Notes under the pieces: generated by a model
The model's database searches: none
The model's input: only the letters and a program-made list of their open reading frames with translations
Told to the model about the DNA's origin: nothing
DNA from: Psychrosphaera sp. F3M07
GTDB lineage: Bacteria > Pseudomonadota > Gammaproteobacteria > Enterobacterales > Alteromonadaceae
NCBI RefSeq assembly: GCF_018860345.1
Contig: NZ_JAHKPJ010000021.1
Location: forward strand, 243,173-307,172
Reading direction: 5' to 3'
DNA: 64,000 nt
Part shown: piece by piece, positions 17,783 through 29,694 of the stretch
Position numbering within the stretch: the first letter of the stretch is position 1
Layout: every line of letters starts with the position of its first letter
Program-made: the position numbers and the translations under genes

Positions 17783-20464
17783 ATGACAGATCATACTGAT
17801 AATATTAGTCCTATTAATATTGAAGAAGAATTAAAAACCAGTTACCTAGATTATGCCATGAGTGTAATCGTTGGCCGTGCGTTACCAGATGTACGAGATG
17901 GATTAAAACCAGTTCATCGTCGCGTATTATTTGCGATGAACGAATTAAAAAATGACTGGAACAAACCTTATAAGAAATCTGCACGTGTTGTTGGTGACGT
18001 TATTGGTAAATATCACCCACATGGTGATAGTGCGGTATACGATACCATCGTACGTATGGCACAGCCTTTCTCATTACGTTATACATTAGTAGATGGTCAA
18101 GGTAACTTCGGTTCAGTTGACGGTGATTCTGCAGCAGCCATGCGTTATACCGAAATTCGTATGGAAAAGTTAGCTCATGAATTATTAGCTGACTTAGAAA
18201 AAGAAACGGTAGATTTTGTACCAAACTACGATGGTCAAGAACACATTCCAGTTGTTTTACCAACAAAAGTGCCTAACTTATTAGTTAATGGTTCTTCTGG
18301 TATTGCTGTTGGTATGGCGACAAACATTCCGCCACATTCATTACGCGAAGTTATTGACGGCACACTTGCGTTGTCACATAACGAAGATATTACTGTTGAA
18401 GAGTTGATGGAGCATATTCCTGGTCCTGATTTTCCAACAGGCGCGATCATCAATGGCCGTAAAGGTATAATAGATGCTTATAATACCGGTCGCGGTAAAG
18501 TATATATCCGTGCACAAGCCACTATCGAAACTGATGAAGCTAATGGTAAAGACACCATTATTGTTACTGAAATTCCTTATCAAGTTAACAAAGCAAGATT
18601 GATCGAGAAAATTGCTGAGTTAGTTAAAGATAAAAAAGTGGAAGGCATTACGGCATTACGTGACGAGTCTGATAAAGACGGTATGCGTATTGTTATAGAA
18701 ATCAAACGTGGTGAACCGTCAGAAGTTATTTTAAACCAATTATATTCATTGACTCAGTTACAGACTGTGTTTGGTATGAATATGGTTGCATTAACACATG
18801 GTCAGCCAAAAATTCACACGTTAAAAGAAATGCTAGAAGCATTTTTATCTCACCGTCGTGAAGTTGTTACCCGTCGTACGGTATTTGATCTCCGTAAAGC
18901 GCGTGACCGTGCCCATATATTAGAAGCATTAGCAATTGCGTTGGTGAACATAGATCCAATCATTGCATTAATCAAAGATTCTCCAACACCAGCCGAAGCA
19001 AAAGTTAAGTTAGTTGCCCAAGGTTGGCCTTTAGGGAATGTTGCAGCCATGCTTGAAAAAGCAGGGGAAGACTCAGCACGTCCAGAGTGGTTAGAGCCCG
19101 AGTTTGGTATTCGTGATGGTGTCTATTATATGACTGAGCAACAAGCTCAAGCCATCTTAGAGTTGCGTTTACACAGATTAACAGGTCTAGAACATGAGAA
19201 GATACTTGCTGAATACGGTGAGATCTTAGAGCTAATTGCTGAACTGTTATACATTTTAGGTAGCCCAGAACGATTAATGGAAGTTATTCGTGAAGAGTTA
19301 GCCGTGATACGTGAAACATATGGTGATGAACGTTGTACTGAAATACGCGATGCATCACACGATATAAACCTTGAAGATCTTATTAATGAAGAAGATGTTG
19401 TGGTAACACTTTCTCACGAAGGTTACTGTAAATATCAACCGTTAACTGATTACCAAGCACAACGTCGTGGTGGTCGTGGTAAATCTGCGACTAAGATGAA
19501 AGATGAAGATTTCATTGAAAAACTCTTAGTGGCCAACACCCATGACACTATTCTATGTTTCTCTGATAAAGGTCGTATGTATTGGTTGAAAGTATACCAA
19601 TTACCTTTAGCAAGCAGACAGTCTCGTGGTCGTCCTATCATCAATTTATTGCCTTTAGATGCTGATGAGAAGATAACTACTATTTTACCTGTACAAGAAT
19701 ATGAAGCTGATAAGTTTGTATTTATGGCAACAGCCAACGGTACGGTTAAGAAAACAGCGTTAACGGAATATTCTCGTCCACGAGCTAACGGTATTATTGC
19801 AGTAGGTCTTAACGACGGTGATAAACTGATTGGTGCATCTATTACCAATGGTGAAAATGAAATCATGTTGTTCTCACAAAACGGTAAAGTGGTTCGATTC
19901 CATGAAAGCCAAGTTCGTTCTATGGGACGTACTGCAACGGGTGTTCGTGGTATCAAATTAACTGAAGACGCTAAAGTAGTATCGTTAATTGTTCCAGACG
20001 CTGAAGGTAATATCTTAACCGTTACTGAAAATGGCTTTGGTAAACGTACTCCTCAAGCGGATTACCCAGCTAAGAGCCGTGCAACACAGGGTGTTGTATC
20101 AATTAAAGTTAGTGAAAGAAATGGATTGGTTGTTGGTGCAACACAGGTTGCAGATAATCATGAAATTATGATCATTAGTGATAAAGGTACCTTAGTTCGT
20201 ACTAAAGTTGATGAAGTTTCAGTTGTTGGTCGAAATACACAAGGTGTACGTTTGATCAGAACAATTGAAGGTGAAAACGTTGTCGCTCTAGCACGTATTG
20301 AAGAGATTGAAGAAGACGAAACATTATTATTGGATGAAGATGGTAATGTTATTGAACCTGAAGTTGTTGCTGGTGATGTAGAAGGTGAAGAGGTTGTTAC
20401 ACCTTCAGAAACTGACTCTACAGAAGTAGAAGACGACACTGACAATGAAAGCGATGAAAGTTAA
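17783..20464 (+). CDS. gyrA: DNA gyrase subunit A
   Basis: The DNA-breaking and rejoining subunit of gyrase, which introduces negative supercoils with GyrB. Its 893 residues keep E. coli numbering through the active site: the catalytic tyrosine is Tyr122 in [10 protein letters not shown]. The quinolone-resistance region has the sensitive-type Ser83 and Asp87 in [13 protein letters not shown]. The GyrA box, QRRGGRG, begins the C-terminal DNA-wrapping domain. The last ~45 residues are very acidic, as is usual for GyrA tails. It has its own terminator just after the stop. Confidence 0.98.
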   Translation: MTDHTDNISPINIEEELKTSYLDYAMSVIVGRALPDVRDGLKPVHRRVLFAMNELKNDWNKPYKKSARVVGDVIGKYHPHGDSAVYDTIVRMAQPFSLRYTLVDGQGNFGSVDGDSAAAMRYTEIRMEKLAHELLADLEKETVDFVPNYDGQEHIPVVLPTKVPNLLVNGSSGIAVGMATNIPPHSLREVIDGTLALSHNEDITVEELMEHIPGPDFPTGAIINGRKGIIDAYNTGRGKVYIRAQATIETDEANGKDTIIVTEIPYQVNKARLIEKIAELVKDKKVEGITALRDESDKDGMRIVIEIKRGEPSEVILNQLYSLTQLQTVFGMNMVALTHGQPKIHTLKEMLEAFLSHRREVVTRRTVFDLRKARDRAHILEALAIALVNIDPIIALIKDSPTPAEAKVKLVAQGWPLGNVAAMLEKAGEDSARPEWLEPEFGIRDGVYYMTEQQAQAILELRLHRLTGLEHEKILAEYGEILELIAELLYILGSPERLMEVIREELAVIRETYGDERCTEIRDASHDINLEDLINEEDVVVTLSHEGYCKYQPLTDYQAQRRGGRGKSATKMKDEDFIEKLLVANTHDTILCFSDKGRMYWLKVYQLPLASRQSRGRPIINLLPLDADEKITTILPVQEYEADKFVFMATANGTVKKTALTEYSRPRANGIIAVGLNDGDKLIGASITNGENEIMLFSQNGKVVRFHESQVRSMGRTATGVRGIKLTEDAKVVSLIVPDAEGNILTVTENGFGKRTPQADYPAKSRATQGVVSIKVSERNGLVVGATQVADNHEIMIISDKGTLVRTKVDEVSVVGRNTQGVRLIRTIEGENVVALARIEEIEEDETLLLDEDGNVIEPEVVAGDVEGEEVVTPSETDSTEVEDDTDNESDES

Positions 20465-20486
20465 TTAAACGCTTAACATGATAAAG

Positions 20487-20508
20487 AGGCTCTACGGAGC
20501 CTTTTTTT
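20487..20508 (+). terminator. gyrA terminator
   Basis: AGGCTC / GAGCCT with loop TACG, followed by seven T, lies 23 bp after the gyrA stop: a classic Rho-independent terminator with a stable tetraloop. A second hairpin (TTAACCC-TTTC-GGGGTTAA, about 20519-20537) follows directly. Confidence 0.92.
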
Positions 20509-20700
20509 GTGCCTGATTATTAACCCTTTCGGGGTTAAATAATAATCAATTTTAATCTTTACTAAAATAAATGACAAAGTTGCATAAATATCAATTGAGT
20601 GAATATATGTAACGGGTTAGAGTAAATATTCAATTTGAAATAAATCATAATAATATTTTTTAAATCTCCACAACAAATAGCACCAATAAATGAGAACAAG

Positions 20701-21783
20701 ATGACGGTATATAACTTTTGCGCAGGTCCTGCCAAACTTCCTGATGAAGTAATGATCAAAGCTCAATCTGAATTTAGAGATTGGAATAATACAGGTTGTT
20801 CTGTGATGGAATTAAGTCACAGAAGCAAGGTTTATATCGAAGTCTATGATCAAGCAATTCAGTCACTGAAAACATTACTGAACATTGGTGATGAGTACAC
20901 AGTGTTATTCATGCATGGTGGTGGTCGAGGTCAATTTTCAGCAGTTCCGCTTAATCTCTTAACAGAGAAGAAACAAGCCCATTATGGTGTTACCGGTTCA
21001 TGGTCTAAATCAGCAGTAGCTGAAGCTGAAAAATTTGGGGCCATCACGGCTCGTAATTATGTAAATGTTGATACGAAAGGTCAAAAAAGTGTATTAGGTT
21101 TTGATCAATGGCAGGTAAATAACACTGCCGATTTTTTACATTACTGTCCTAATGAAACCGTTGATGGCATCGAAATATTCGAATCGCCTAAATTTGAAAT
21201 ACCTGTGGTTGCCGATATGTCATCGACGATCTTATCTCGCCAAATTGAACTTAATGATTACGACTTAATATACGCCGGTGCGCAAAAAAACATAGGTCCA
21301 TCAGGGTTAAGTATTGTTGTTGTTAAAAAAGAACTATTAGCTCGCAGTAACGACTCAATTCCATCGGTATTAAACTACAAACTGACGGCAGAAAACGACA
21401 GTATGTTTAATACACCACCAACGTACGCTATTTATTTAGCTAAATTGGTATTTGATTGGTTATTAGAACGTGGCGGTGTAGCAGCACAAGAAGTATTAAA
21501 TATAGAAAAAGCGAAATGTTTATACCAAGCCATTGATGCTTCAGATTTTTATTCAAATAATATTTCACAAAATAATCGTTCGCGTATGAATGTACCATTT
21601 TTCTTAGCCAATGATTCTTTGGATAAGTTATTTTTAGAGCAAGCTGAGAATAATGGATTATTAGCGTTAAAAGGGCACCGAATTGTCGGTGGCATGCGTG
21701 CCAGTCTTTATAATGCAATGCCAATTGAAGGCGTTAAAACACTAGTTGAATTTATGCAGGAGTTCGAACGTACCCATGCTTAA
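20701..21783 (+). CDS. serC: Phosphoserine aminotransferase
   Basis: A PLP enzyme converting 3-phosphohydroxypyruvate to phosphoserine, and also serving pyridoxine synthesis. At 360 residues it has the size of E. coli SerC (362). Diagnostic motifs are [11 protein letters not shown] at the start, [31 protein letters not shown] and the PLP-lysine segment [13 protein letters not shown], with [13 protein letters not shown] near the end. It overlaps aroA by 8 nt, the well-known serC-aroA coupling between serine and aromatic synthesis. Confidence 0.97.
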   Translation: MTVYNFCAGPAKLPDEVMIKAQSEFRDWNNTGCSVMELSHRSKVYIEVYDQAIQSLKTLLNIGDEYTVLFMHGGGRGQFSAVPLNLLTEKKQAHYGVTGSWSKSAVAEAEKFGAITARNYVNVDTKGQKSVLGFDQWQVNNTADFLHYCPNETVDGIEIFESPKFEIPVVADMSSTILSRQIELNDYDLIYAGAQKNIGPSGLSIVVVKKELLARSNDSIPSVLNYKLTAENDSMFNTPPTYAIYLAKLVFDWLLERGGVAAQEVLNIEKAKCLYQAIDASDFYSNNISQNNRSRMNVPFFLANDSLDKLFLEQAENNGLLALKGHRIVGGMRASLYNAMPIEGVKTLVEFMQEFERTHA

Positions 21784-23092
21784 TAATAAAGAAATGGCTA
21801 ATACAAATAAACACGATTCATTAACGCTTGACCATATTACCGCTTTCAGTGGTGATGTTACGGTACCTGGTTCAAAAAGCCTCTCTAATAGAGCACTTTT
21901 ACTTGCTGCCCTGTGTGATTCAAAAACCACGATTCGTAATTTGTTAGACAGCGATGACATTCGCCACATGTTAAATGCGTTAACTGCGTTGGGGATCCAA
22001 ACAGAATTAAATGATGACAAAACAGAATGTGTGGTGTCTGGTAATGGCGGTAAGTTTACGACGCCAAGCAGTGCTTTATTTTTAGGTAACGCAGGAACCG
22101 CAATGCGACCTCTGGCTGCGGTACTGGCATTTTCTGGCGTTTCAGTGGAATTAACCGGTGAACCGAGAATGTTCGAACGTCCAATTGGCCATTTGGTCGA
22201 CGCATTATTGCCATTAGGCGCAAACATTGAGTATTTAGGCGATACTGATTTTCCACCTTTAAAATTAACACCATTTGAACAGGTTGATTGTTCAGAAGTA
22301 AATATTGAAGGCAGTGTATCAAGTCAATTTTTATCTGCTTTGTTGATGGCAGCTCCTTTATTAGGAAGAACGATCACCATAAATATGATAGGTGAACTGG
22401 TTTCTAAACCTTACATAGATTTAACGTTAAACATCATCAAACAGTTTGGTGTAAACATTACCAACAATAACTATCAATCATTTGTTATTGAAGCGGGTCA
22501 ACGTTATGTTTCGCCTGGTGATTTTATGGTAGAAGGGGATGCATCTTCTGCATCATACTTCTTAGCGGCAGGTGCACTTAGTGGCGGTCCGGTTAATGTC
22601 TATGGTGTTGGTAAACATAGTGTTCAAGGTGATATTCAATTTGCTGATGTATTAGCCAAAATGGGGGCAACGATTAATTATTATGACGATCATATCTCCG
22701 TTAGTTCTAACGGACAGCTAAATGCAGTTGATATGGATATGAATCATATTCCCGATGCTGCAATGACGATTGCAACCACGGCATTATTTGCCAAAGGTAC
22801 TACAGCAATAAGAAATATTTATAATTGGCGAGTAAAAGAAACCGATAGACTTCATGCTATGGCTACCGAACTTAAAAAAGTTGGCGCGACAGTAGAAGAA
22901 GGGCATGATTATATTATTGTTACGCCTAATAAAATTAATCACGCAGCGATAGATACTTATGACGATCATCGTATTGCTATGTGTTTCTCTTTATTAGCCT
23001 TCGATAAACAGAGCGTAACCATTAATGACCCTAAAGTAACGAGTAAAACCTTCCCGGATTATTTCACACGATTCAATTCATTAGTAAAATAA
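21776..23092 (+). CDS. aroA: EPSP synthase (3-phosphoshikimate 1-carboxyvinyltransferase)
   Basis: Joins shikimate-3-phosphate and PEP to make EPSP, the sixth shikimate-pathway step. Motifs are [33 protein letters not shown], the glyphosate/PEP loop [15 protein letters not shown], and [15 protein letters not shown]. The sensitive-type glycine is kept in the GNAGTA loop. I start it at ATG 21776 (438 residues), inside the serC end (ATGCTTAA) with AGGAG upstream. A TTG at 21746 would add ten residues, and ATG 21794 would fit the E. coli N-terminus best. The C-terminus ends in [13 protein letters not shown], as usual. Confidence 0.97.
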   Translation: MLNNKEMANTNKHDSLTLDHITAFSGDVTVPGSKSLSNRALLLAALCDSKTTIRNLLDSDDIRHMLNALTALGIQTELNDDKTECVVSGNGGKFTTPSSALFLGNAGTAMRPLAAVLAFSGVSVELTGEPRMFERPIGHLVDALLPLGANIEYLGDTDFPPLKLTPFEQVDCSEVNIEGSVSSQFLSALLMAAPLLGRTITINMIGELVSKPYIDLTLNIIKQFGVNITNNNYQSFVIEAGQRYVSPGDFMVEGDASSASYFLAAGALSGGPVNVYGVGKHSVQGDIQFADVLAKMGATINYYDDHISVSSNGQLNAVDMDMNHIPDAAMTIATTALFAKGTTAIRNIYNWRVKETDRLHAMATELKKVGATVEEGHDYIIVTPNKINHAAIDTYDDHRIAMCFSLLAFDKQSVTINDPKVTSKTFPDYFTRFNSLVK

Positions 23093-23128
23093 TTAGTAAA
23101 TAAATACCCAATATTAAATCATATTTAT

Positions 23129-23154
23129 GCAAAAGCCTTAACTTAGGCTTTTGC
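23129..23154. terminator. Terminator after aroA
   Basis: GCAAAAGCCT / AGGCTTTTGC with loop TAACTT is a perfect 10-bp stem with its T-run inside the stem. It lies 36 bp after the aroA stop and may give partial termination before cmk. Confidence 0.6.
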
Positions 23155-23203
23155 AAGAGATTTAAATTCGTTCTAAATCAATTTCCTTTTATTTTAATTC
23201 GAG

Positions 23204-23209
23204 TATAAT
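23204..23209 (+). promoter_or_regulatory. Candidate -10 element of cmk promoter
   Basis: TATAAT 32 bp before the cmk start is a perfect -10 match. The -35 region at 16-17 bp spacing (around TTTCCT) is weak. It would give cmk its own promoter after the aroA hairpin. Confidence 0.45.
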
Positions 23210-23240
23210 CCCGCCCGCAAATTCACCGTATGGAGTATTT

Positions 23241-23921
23241 ATGGAGCAAACAATTCCGGTTATCACTATCGATGGCCCTAGTGGAGCAGGTAAAGGCACA
23301 GTATGTCGTTTATTGGCTCAAAAGTTAGGCTGGGAGATCTTAGACAGTGGTGCAATCTACCGAGTATTAGCATTAGCTTCCATCCATCATCAAATTGAAC
23401 CATCAGACGAAGATAGCCTAATTCCTTTGGCTGCACATTTAGATGTTCAATTCTTATCAACCGAAACCAGCTCTAAAATTATTTTAGAGGGTGAAGAAGT
23501 TACTCAATCTATACGCAACGAAGAAGTAGGCGGTATTGCCTCTCAAATTGCGGCTTTGCCACGTGTTCGCGAGGCATTATTACGCCGTCAACGTGCCTTC
23601 CGACAGTTACCTGGTTTAATTGCTGACGGTCGAGACATGGGAACGGTTGTATTCCCAGATGCAGAAATTAAAGTATTTCTTACGGCAAGTGCCGAAGAGA
23701 GAGCGAATAGACGTTATTTAGAGTTGAAACAAAAGGGGCACGATGTTAAAATCGGCGACCTTTTGACCGAGATACAAGCTCGAGACGATAGAGATACCAA
23801 CCGATCAGTAGCACCTATGGTGCCTGCAGAGGATGCAATCGAAGTTGACTCAACGAGTATTTCAGCTCAAGAAGTGTTTGAACAACTTATTGTCGTTGTT
23901 GAAGCTAAATTTGGTAAGTAG
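23241..23921 (+). CDS. cmk: Cytidylate kinase
   Basis: Phosphorylates CMP and dCMP using ATP. The 226-residue protein matches E. coli Cmk (227). It has the P-loop [19 protein letters not shown], the CMP-binding segments [13 protein letters not shown] and [15 protein letters not shown], and the LID region [13 protein letters not shown]. It lies between aroA and rpsA in the widely conserved cmk-rpsA order. Confidence 0.97.
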   Translation: MEQTIPVITIDGPSGAGKGTVCRLLAQKLGWEILDSGAIYRVLALASIHHQIEPSDEDSLIPLAAHLDVQFLSTETSSKIILEGEEVTQSIRNEEVGGIASQIAALPRVREALLRRQRAFRQLPGLIADGRDMGTVVFPDAEIKVFLTASAEERANRRYLELKQKGHDVKIGDLLTEIQARDDRDTNRSVAPMVPAEDAIEVDSTSISAQEVFEQLIVVVEAKFGK

Positions 23922-23927
23922 TTAGGT

Positions 23928-23951
23928 AACCTTTTATTTTGAAAGGTTTTT
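23928..23951 (+). terminator. Weak terminator between cmk and rpsA
   Basis: AACCTTT / AAAGGTT with a 7-base loop and a five-T run starts seven bases after the cmk stop. The stem is short and AU-rich, so termination is probably partial, allowing read-through into rpsA. Confidence 0.5.
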
Positions 23952-24045
23952 AACATAATTAACAGCCTTGTTAGCATGGATGTAACAAGTTAAAAATCAA
24001 CCCATAGTCGCTGGAACGCCTCTTTGGAATTAATGAAGATAAATC

Positions 24046-25713
24046 ATGACAGAAAATTTTGCAGCATTATTTGAAGAAAGCCTACAGGTTATAGAAACTC
24101 GTCCAGGTTCAATTGTTAAAGGTACAATCGTATCAATCGATCGTGACTTAGTATTAGTAGACGCTGGTCTTAAATCTGAATCTGCTATTCCAGCAGCTCA
24201 GTTTAAAAACCACGCTGGCGAACTAGAGGTTGCAGTGGGTGACGTTGTTGACGTTGCACTAGAATCAATCGAAGACGGTTTCGGCGAAACTATCTTATCT
24301 CGTGAAAAAGCAAAACGTTACGAGTCTTGGGTACGCCTTGAAAAAGCTTGTGAAGAACAAGAAATCGTTAAAGGTGTTATCTCTGGTAAAGTTAAAGGTG
24401 GTTTCACTGTTGAAGTTGAAGGTATCAGAGCTTTCTTACCAGGTTCTCTAGTAGATGTACGTCCTATTCGTGACACATCTCACCTAGAAGGCAAAGAATT
24501 AGAATTTAAAGTTATCAAGCTTGACCAAAAACGCAACAACGTTGTTGTTTCACGTCGCGCAGTTATCGAAACTGAAAACTCTGCAGAACGTGAAGAACTT
24601 CTTGCTAACCTTGAAGAAGGTTCAGAAGTTAAAGGTATCGTTAAGAACCTTACAGATTACGGTGCGTTCGTTGATCTTGGTGGCTTAGACGGTTTATTAC
24701 ACATCACTGACATGGCTTGGAAACGCGTTAAGCACCCAAGTGAAATCGTTGCAGTTGGTGACGAAATAGACGTTAAAGTACTTAAATTTGATAAAGAAAA
24801 GAACCGTGTATCTCTAGGTCTTAAGCAATTAGGTTCAGATCCTTGGGGCGACATCGCTGGTCGTTACCCAGAGTCTTCACGTCTTAAAGGTCGTGTTACT
24901 AACCTTACAGACTACGGTTGTTTTGTTGAAATCGAAGACGGTATCGAAGGTCTTGTTCACGTTTCAGAAATGGACTGGACAAACAAGAATATCCATCCTT
25001 CAAAAGTTGTTAACTTAGGTGACGAAGTTGAAGTTATGGTTCTTGAAATTGACGAAGAGCGTCGTCGTATTTCTCTAGGTCTTAAGCAATGTAAAGACAA
25101 TCCTTGGGAAGTATTCGCTAAGACTCACAACAAAGGTGATCGTGTTTCTGGTAGCATCAAGTCTATCACTGACTTCGGTATCTTTATTGGTCTTGATGGC
25201 GGTATTGACGGTCTTGTTCACTTATCTGACATTTCTTGGAATGTTTCTGGTGAAGACGCTGTACGTGAATTCAAGAAAGGCGACGAAATCGAAGCTGTTG
25301 TTTTACAAGTTGACCCAGAGCGTGAGCGTATCTCTCTAGGTGTTAAACAAATGGATTCTGACCCGTTCAGTGAATACTTAGAAAACAACAAAAAAGGTAC
25401 TGTAGTTAAAGGTCAAATTAAAGACGTTGACGCTAAAGGTGCTACTGTTGTTCTAGGTACAGAAGTTGAAGGTTACATCCGTGTATCTGAAATTTCAGCA
25501 GAACGCGTTGAAGACGCTTCTACAGTATTAAAAGCTGGTGAAGAAGTTGAAGCTAAGTTTGTTGGTGTTGATCGTAAGAACCGTGTAATTAGCTTATCTA
25601 TTAAAGCTATCTTCGCGGCTGAAGAGAAACAAGCATTAGACAACTTGCAAAGTCAAACTCCTGAGTTTGAAAACGCAATGGCTGCAGCATTCAAAAATGC
25701 ACAAAAAGACTAA
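24046..25713 (+). CDS. rpsA: 30S ribosomal protein S1
   Basis: The large mRNA-binding protein of the small ribosomal subunit, needed to recruit most mRNAs. At 555 residues it has the E. coli length (557) and six S1 (OB-fold) repeats. Repeat units are visible as [36 protein letters not shown] and [18 protein letters not shown], each followed by RISLGLKQ-type endings. The N-terminus, [13 protein letters not shown], is the family hallmark. Codon choice looks strongly biased, as expected for a highly expressed gene. ihfB, which usually follows, is absent here. Confidence 0.98.
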   Translation: MTENFAALFEESLQVIETRPGSIVKGTIVSIDRDLVLVDAGLKSESAIPAAQFKNHAGELEVAVGDVVDVALESIEDGFGETILSREKAKRYESWVRLEKACEEQEIVKGVISGKVKGGFTVEVEGIRAFLPGSLVDVRPIRDTSHLEGKELEFKVIKLDQKRNNVVVSRRAVIETENSAEREELLANLEEGSEVKGIVKNLTDYGAFVDLGGLDGLLHITDMAWKRVKHPSEIVAVGDEIDVKVLKFDKEKNRVSLGLKQLGSDPWGDIAGRYPESSRLKGRVTNLTDYGCFVEIEDGIEGLVHVSEMDWTNKNIHPSKVVNLGDEVEVMVLEIDEERRRISLGLKQCKDNPWEVFAKTHNKGDRVSGSIKSITDFGIFIGLDGGIDGLVHLSDISWNVSGEDAVREFKKGDEIEAVVLQVDPERERISLGVKQMDSDPFSEYLENNKKGTVVKGQIKDVDAKGATVVLGTEVEGYIRVSEISAERVEDASTVLKAGEEVEAKFVGVDRKNRVISLSIKAIFAAEEKQALDNLQSQTPEFENAMAAAFKNAQKD

Positions 25714-26154
25714 TAATTAATTATTAGCAAAAAAGGGAGCTTAGGCTCCCTTTTTTATTAGTTAAAATCTATCGTAACTGAAACTCACTAAAACTTTCTG
25801 CAAAATATACTCAACACTTAACTTCCAAATTAACATTACTCATTAGAAATATTGAAATTGGCATAATTCATTATGGATTACGAAAAAATGAATCAGTAGC
25901 TTGTTCACTGCATATTGAGAGAACTATAAAGATAAAATTAAAGAGGAAGCGAACAGGAGTGGAAATTATAATTAGCTTACTTATGCGTGAGAATCAAAAC
26001 TTAACTCGTTACACCTACATCAGTTTAACCTTAAATGTTAAGTAAATAGGATGAGTGTCACCGCTTCTGATTAATTACAAAACAGGGTATACCAGATGAC
26101 AAGAGGATTGAGCTTGTCACTCATTAAATAAGGTAGTTTATCTATTTAACATCA
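25714..26154. other. 441-bp intergenic region after rpsA
   Basis: Holds the rpsA terminator at its left end. The rest is AT-rich; a loose long-range inverted repeat pairs GGATGAGTGTCA near 26050 with TGTCACTCAT near 26116. I see no open frame, no ihfB remnant and no RNA gene. The MATE gene is convergent, so this is a shared 3' region. Confidence 0.5.
25729..25756. terminator. rpsA terminator
   Basis: AAAAAAGGGAGC / GCTCCCTTTTTT with loop TTAG, about 15 bp after the rpsA stop, is a strong Rho-independent terminator that would also work on the opposite strand. Confidence 0.93.
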
Positions 26155-27519
26155 TTAGCTTAACTTAAGCTTACTCATGGTGAATTTTAACCATATTAAG
26201 AATAAGACAGATGCAGTTGATAAGCCAATAACCGTACCAACCCAAAAACCTTGGGGTCCCATCGCTGGCACTATGTGGTCAGTTCTTCCTAACAAATATC
26301 CTAAGGTAAAGCCAATTGGCCAGTAGGAAATAAAAGTAATATAAAATAAAGGTTTAGTAATCTTTAAGCCTTTAAATACGCCTGCGGCCATAACTTGAAT
26401 GGCATCTGGTAGTTGGTATATGGCAGTGATGACTAATATACTTGCTGCCAGTGCAACGACTTCCGGTTTTGAGGTATAAATAAGAATGATCTGCTCACGG
26501 AAGAAAAAGGTGGTTAACATAACTAACGTACCAAAACTTACCGCCATGAAAAAACAGGTCTTGATGGAATATTTCAACTTGTCTAAATCACCAACGCCTT
26601 TTAAATAACCAACTCGTATTGTCGCAGCCATCGCCAAGCTTAATGGAAACATGAAGACTACAGCACTATAACTAAATGCTACTTGATGACCAGCAACTGC
26701 GATCGAACCTAATGGGGCAATAAATAGGGCCATAAAAGCAAATAGGCTAGATTCGAACAATAAAGACAGTGCAATAGGGGTACCTAATTTTGTTAATATT
26801 TTTATGCTTTCTGGATTCGGTTTCTCTGGGTGCTTAAATATTTGAAAAGGTTTTAAGTTTCGTGAAATATTAAAGTAGATTAACAAACTGATTAAACTTA
26901 TCCATTGTACGATAGCTGTTGCAAGACCACAGCCTGCGCCACCTAACTCCGGCGCACCAAGCTTACCAAATACAAATATATAATTAAGCGGAATATTCGC
27001 CAGAAGTGCTATGACACTGACGATTAATGCCGGTTTTGTTACTCCAATACCTTCGCAAAAACCACGTAACGCAAAAAATAGACAGGTGGGTAATATGCCC
27101 CAAACCACATAATTTAAGTAACCGATAGACTTATCATGCAATTCGGTTTCTAAGTCTAAGTTTTCTAACGGAATATGAACAAACTGGAATAAACAAACAA
27201 TAACAAGTGTGATAGCTGCAGCGATATAAGCACCTTGGAATAAAGTTGATACCATTTGTGCCTGATTGTTATTGTTTTTACTGGAACCAAATAAATGAGC
27301 GATGACAGGCGTGATAGCAATTAATAAACCTTGCGCTGAAAATATAACAGGAGACCAAATACCGGTAGCGATAGAAACAGACGCCATGTCAACATGTCCT
27401 GCTCTACTTGCCATTACCGTGTCCGTAAAAAACATTAAACTTGCCGTTATTTGGGTCAGCAATAGTGGAATGGCTAACTTTAAAATGTGTTTTACTTCGG
27501 TGAAATCAAATACTTTCAT
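26155..27519 (-). CDS. MATE family efflux transporter
   Basis: A twelve-helix inner-membrane transporter of the MATE/NorM family, which exports cationic drugs or metabolites using a Na+ or H+ gradient. Family features are IPLLLTQITASLMFFTDTVM at the N-terminus and the internal pseudo-repeat with GTPIALSLLFESSLFAFMAL in the second half. I prefer ATG 27519 (454 residues), which gives the usual MATE N-terminus, over TTG 27540. The substrate cannot be read from the sequence. It is a stand-alone gene on the minus strand. Confidence 0.93.
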   Translation of the reverse strand: MKVFDFTEVKHILKLAIPLLLTQITASLMFFTDTVMASRAGHVDMASVSIATGIWSPVIFSAQGLLIAITPVIAHLFGSSKNNNNQAQMVSTLFQGAYIAAAITLVIVCLFQFVHIPLENLDLETELHDKSIGYLNYVVWGILPTCLFFALRGFCEGIGVTKPALIVSVIALLANIPLNYIFVFGKLGAPELGGAGCGLATAIVQWISLISLLIYFNISRNLKPFQIFKHPEKPNPESIKILTKLGTPIALSLLFESSLFAFMALFIAPLGSIAVAGHQVAFSYSAVVFMFPLSLAMAATIRVGYLKGVGDLDKLKYSIKTCFFMAVSFGTLVMLTTFFFREQIILIYTSKPEVVALAASILVITAIYQLPDAIQVMAAGVFKGLKITKPLFYITFISYWPIGFTLGYLLGRTDHIVPAMGPQGFWVGTVIGLSTASVLFLIWLKFTMSKLKLS

Positions 27520-27823
27520 GAATAACTTTATAAAATTCAAAAACTAAATACATTATGAAGTGAATGTTGATTTGAAACCAGTTTTGCGTAAATTAATTGG
27601 TAAAACATGCCCCAGATTATCCTTTATTGAACTTAGTAGCTGCTAGAAATCAATTAATAGTACATAAACTCTAAAAATACTGATTTATAGGTTTCTATAT
27701 TCAGCCCTATATGGCAAAGTCGGGGCATAAGTTAGTTGAAATTCGTTTTTGAATTATCAAGTTTATTACTTAAAGTTAGACGTCGTATTTATCAGTTTAT
27801 AATAGGTGGTTTGGTTTTTAATT

Positions 27824-28297
27824 ATGGCAAGAAAAAACACATCTGTATTGTTTGTATGTTTGGGTAATATCTGCCGTTCTCCTACTGCACATGCTGTATT
27901 TCGACAAAAATTAAAACAAACCAAGTTAAATGTGATCTTGGATAGTGCCGGTACCGCTGGGTATCACGTTGGTGCTACGCCTGATAAACGTTCAATTAAA
28001 CATGGCTTGGCAAGGAATTATGATTTTTCTGATTTATTTGCCAGAGCCGTTAAAAATGACGATTTTGAATTTTATGATCATATTTTGGCCATGGATAAAG
28101 CCAATTACCAAGACTTAATGGCTAAATGTCCAAGTATTTATCAACACAAAATAAACTTGTTTCTAGACTATGCAGAAAATTATCCAGATTACGATGAAGT
28201 GCCTGACCCTTATTATGGTGGAGATCAGGGTTTTGAAATCGTTCTGGATTTAATCGAAGATGCCAGTGATGGCTTAATTAATTATCTCTCAAAATAA
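27824..28297 (+). CDS. Low-molecular-weight protein tyrosine phosphatase
   Basis: A 157-residue LMW-PTP. The P-loop VCLGNICRSP carries the catalytic Cys and Arg (C-x5-R) near the N-terminus, and the general-acid aspartate lies in VPDPYYGG near the C-terminus. I start it at ATG 27824, which places the P-loop where the family expects it; GTG 27806 would add six residues. No Wzc-like kinase or polysaccharide genes are nearby, so it is more like the housekeeping LMW-PTPs. It precedes the DAHP synthase by 12 bp and is likely co-transcribed with it. Confidence 0.93.
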   Translation: MARKNTSVLFVCLGNICRSPTAHAVFRQKLKQTKLNVILDSAGTAGYHVGATPDKRSIKHGLARNYDFSDLFARAVKNDDFEFYDHILAMDKANYQDLMAKCPSIYQHKINLFLDYAENYPDYDEVPDPYYGGDQGFEIVLDLIEDASDGLINYLSK

Positions 28298-28309
28298 AAG
28301 GGTGACGCA

Positions 28310-29662
28310 GTGAGTATTTGGACACCGGATGGTTGGAGAAATTTCCCTATCCAACAACAACCGACTTATAAAGATCAAACATTATTATCAAACGTTGAAC
28401 AGCAATTGCAAAGCTTTCCGCCTCTAGTTTTTGCTGAAGAAACGAGAGAATTACATCGTCAATTAGGTGAAGTTGCTGAAGGTCGTGGGTTTGTTTTACA
28501 AGGTGGTGACTGCGCAGAGTCGTTTGCTGATTTTAACGCGGCAAATATCAGAGATACGTTTAAAGTTATGCTGCAAATGGCTGTAGTATTGACGTTTGGC
28601 GGTAAAGTACCAGTAACTAAAATTGCACGTGTTGCAGGACAATATGCAAAACCGCGTTCAGCTGATTTAGAAACGATTGATGGTGTTTCATTACCGAGTT
28701 ATCGTGGCGATAACGTTAATAGCTTTGAATTCACACCAGAAGCTCGTGAACCCGATCCTAATCGTTTGATCACGGCTTATCATCATTCGGCATCTACATT
28801 AAATTTATTACGAGCTTTCGCTCAAGGTGGGTTAGCTGATTTACACCAAGTAAACCGCTGGAACATGAGTTTTGTCGCCTCTAACCCTAATCGTGAACGT
28901 TACCAACATTTAGCGGATAGAATTAAAGAAACGTTAGAGTTTATGGAAGTCATTGGTTTAACGTCAGAAACGACACCTAGTATTAAAGAAACTCAATTAT
29001 TCACCTCACATGAAGCATTGTTATTAAATTATGAACAAGCGTTAACTCGTCGTGATCACTTATCTGGCAATTGGTATGATTGCTCTGCACATATGTTATG
29101 GATTGGTGAACGTACTCGTCAATTAGATCACGCACATATGGAATTCTTTAAAGGCATTCATAATCCTGTAGGTGTTAAAGTTGGACCTAGCATGGACCCA
29201 GATGATCTTATTCGTATGATAGATGCTATTAACCCGAATAATGAAGCGGGTCGTTTAACCTTAATTACTCGAATGGGTGCTGATGTATTAGCCGAAAAAT
29301 TACCAGCTCTAGTTCGTAAGGTAGAATCTGAAGGGCGTAAGGTGGTTTGGAGTTCAGATCCAATGCACGGTAATACGATTAAAGCGTCTAACGGTTATAA
29401 AACGCGTAACTTCGATTCTGTTTTACGTGAAATCCAGCAGTTCTTCGGTGTACATAAATCGGAAGGCAGTTGGGCCGGTGGCGTTCACTTTGAAATGACA
29501 GGGCAACATGTTACTGAGTGTACTGGTGGGGCTTATGGCTTAAGTGAGGCGGATTTGTCTCAACGTTATAAAACTCAATGTGATCCAAGATTAAATGCAG
29601 ATCAAGTACAAGAACTTGCTTTCTTGATCACGGATGCATTAAAAGATGCTAAAAAGTCGTAA
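28310..29662 (+). CDS. Class II DAHP synthase
   Basis: Condenses PEP and erythrose-4-phosphate to DAHP, the first step of the shikimate pathway. It is the class II (plant-like) type of 450 residues, not the AroFGH type. It begins with [19 protein letters not shown], and has [59 protein letters not shown] and [10 protein letters not shown], all family motifs with metal-binding Cys and His. The start is GTG, with AGGG nearby. It is the likely feed into the same pathway as aroA, 5 kb away. Confidence 0.95.
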   Translation: MSIWTPDGWRNFPIQQQPTYKDQTLLSNVEQQLQSFPPLVFAEETRELHRQLGEVAEGRGFVLQGGDCAESFADFNAANIRDTFKVMLQMAVVLTFGGKVPVTKIARVAGQYAKPRSADLETIDGVSLPSYRGDNVNSFEFTPEAREPDPNRLITAYHHSASTLNLLRAFAQGGLADLHQVNRWNMSFVASNPNRERYQHLADRIKETLEFMEVIGLTSETTPSIKETQLFTSHEALLLNYEQALTRRDHLSGNWYDCSAHMLWIGERTRQLDHAHMEFFKGIHNPVGVKVGPSMDPDDLIRMIDAINPNNEAGRLTLITRMGADVLAEKLPALVRKVESEGRKVVWSSDPMHGNTIKASNGYKTRNFDSVLREIQQFFGVHKSEGSWAGGVHFEMTGQHVTECTGGAYGLSEADLSQRYKTQCDPRLNADQVQELAFLITDALKDAKKS

Positions 29663-29694
29663 CATTCAGTTTTAGTATTAATTTAATAAGAATT

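Noticed and set aside
19450-19956. 168-residue minus-strand frame inside gyrA
   Set aside because: It is antisense to the conserved gyrA C-terminal domain; the open frame follows from gyrA codon bias.
20519-20537. Second gyrA hairpin as an attenuator for serC
   Set aside because: It lies directly after a strong terminator, and about 160 bp before serC with no leader peptide, so I see no support for attenuation.
21742-22227. 161-residue minus-strand frame over the serC-aroA junction
   Set aside because: Antisense to conserved aroA sequence, with no family match.
24600-25640. Internal repeats of rpsA
   Set aside because: They are the normal S1 domain repeats and not a mobile or regulatory repeat.
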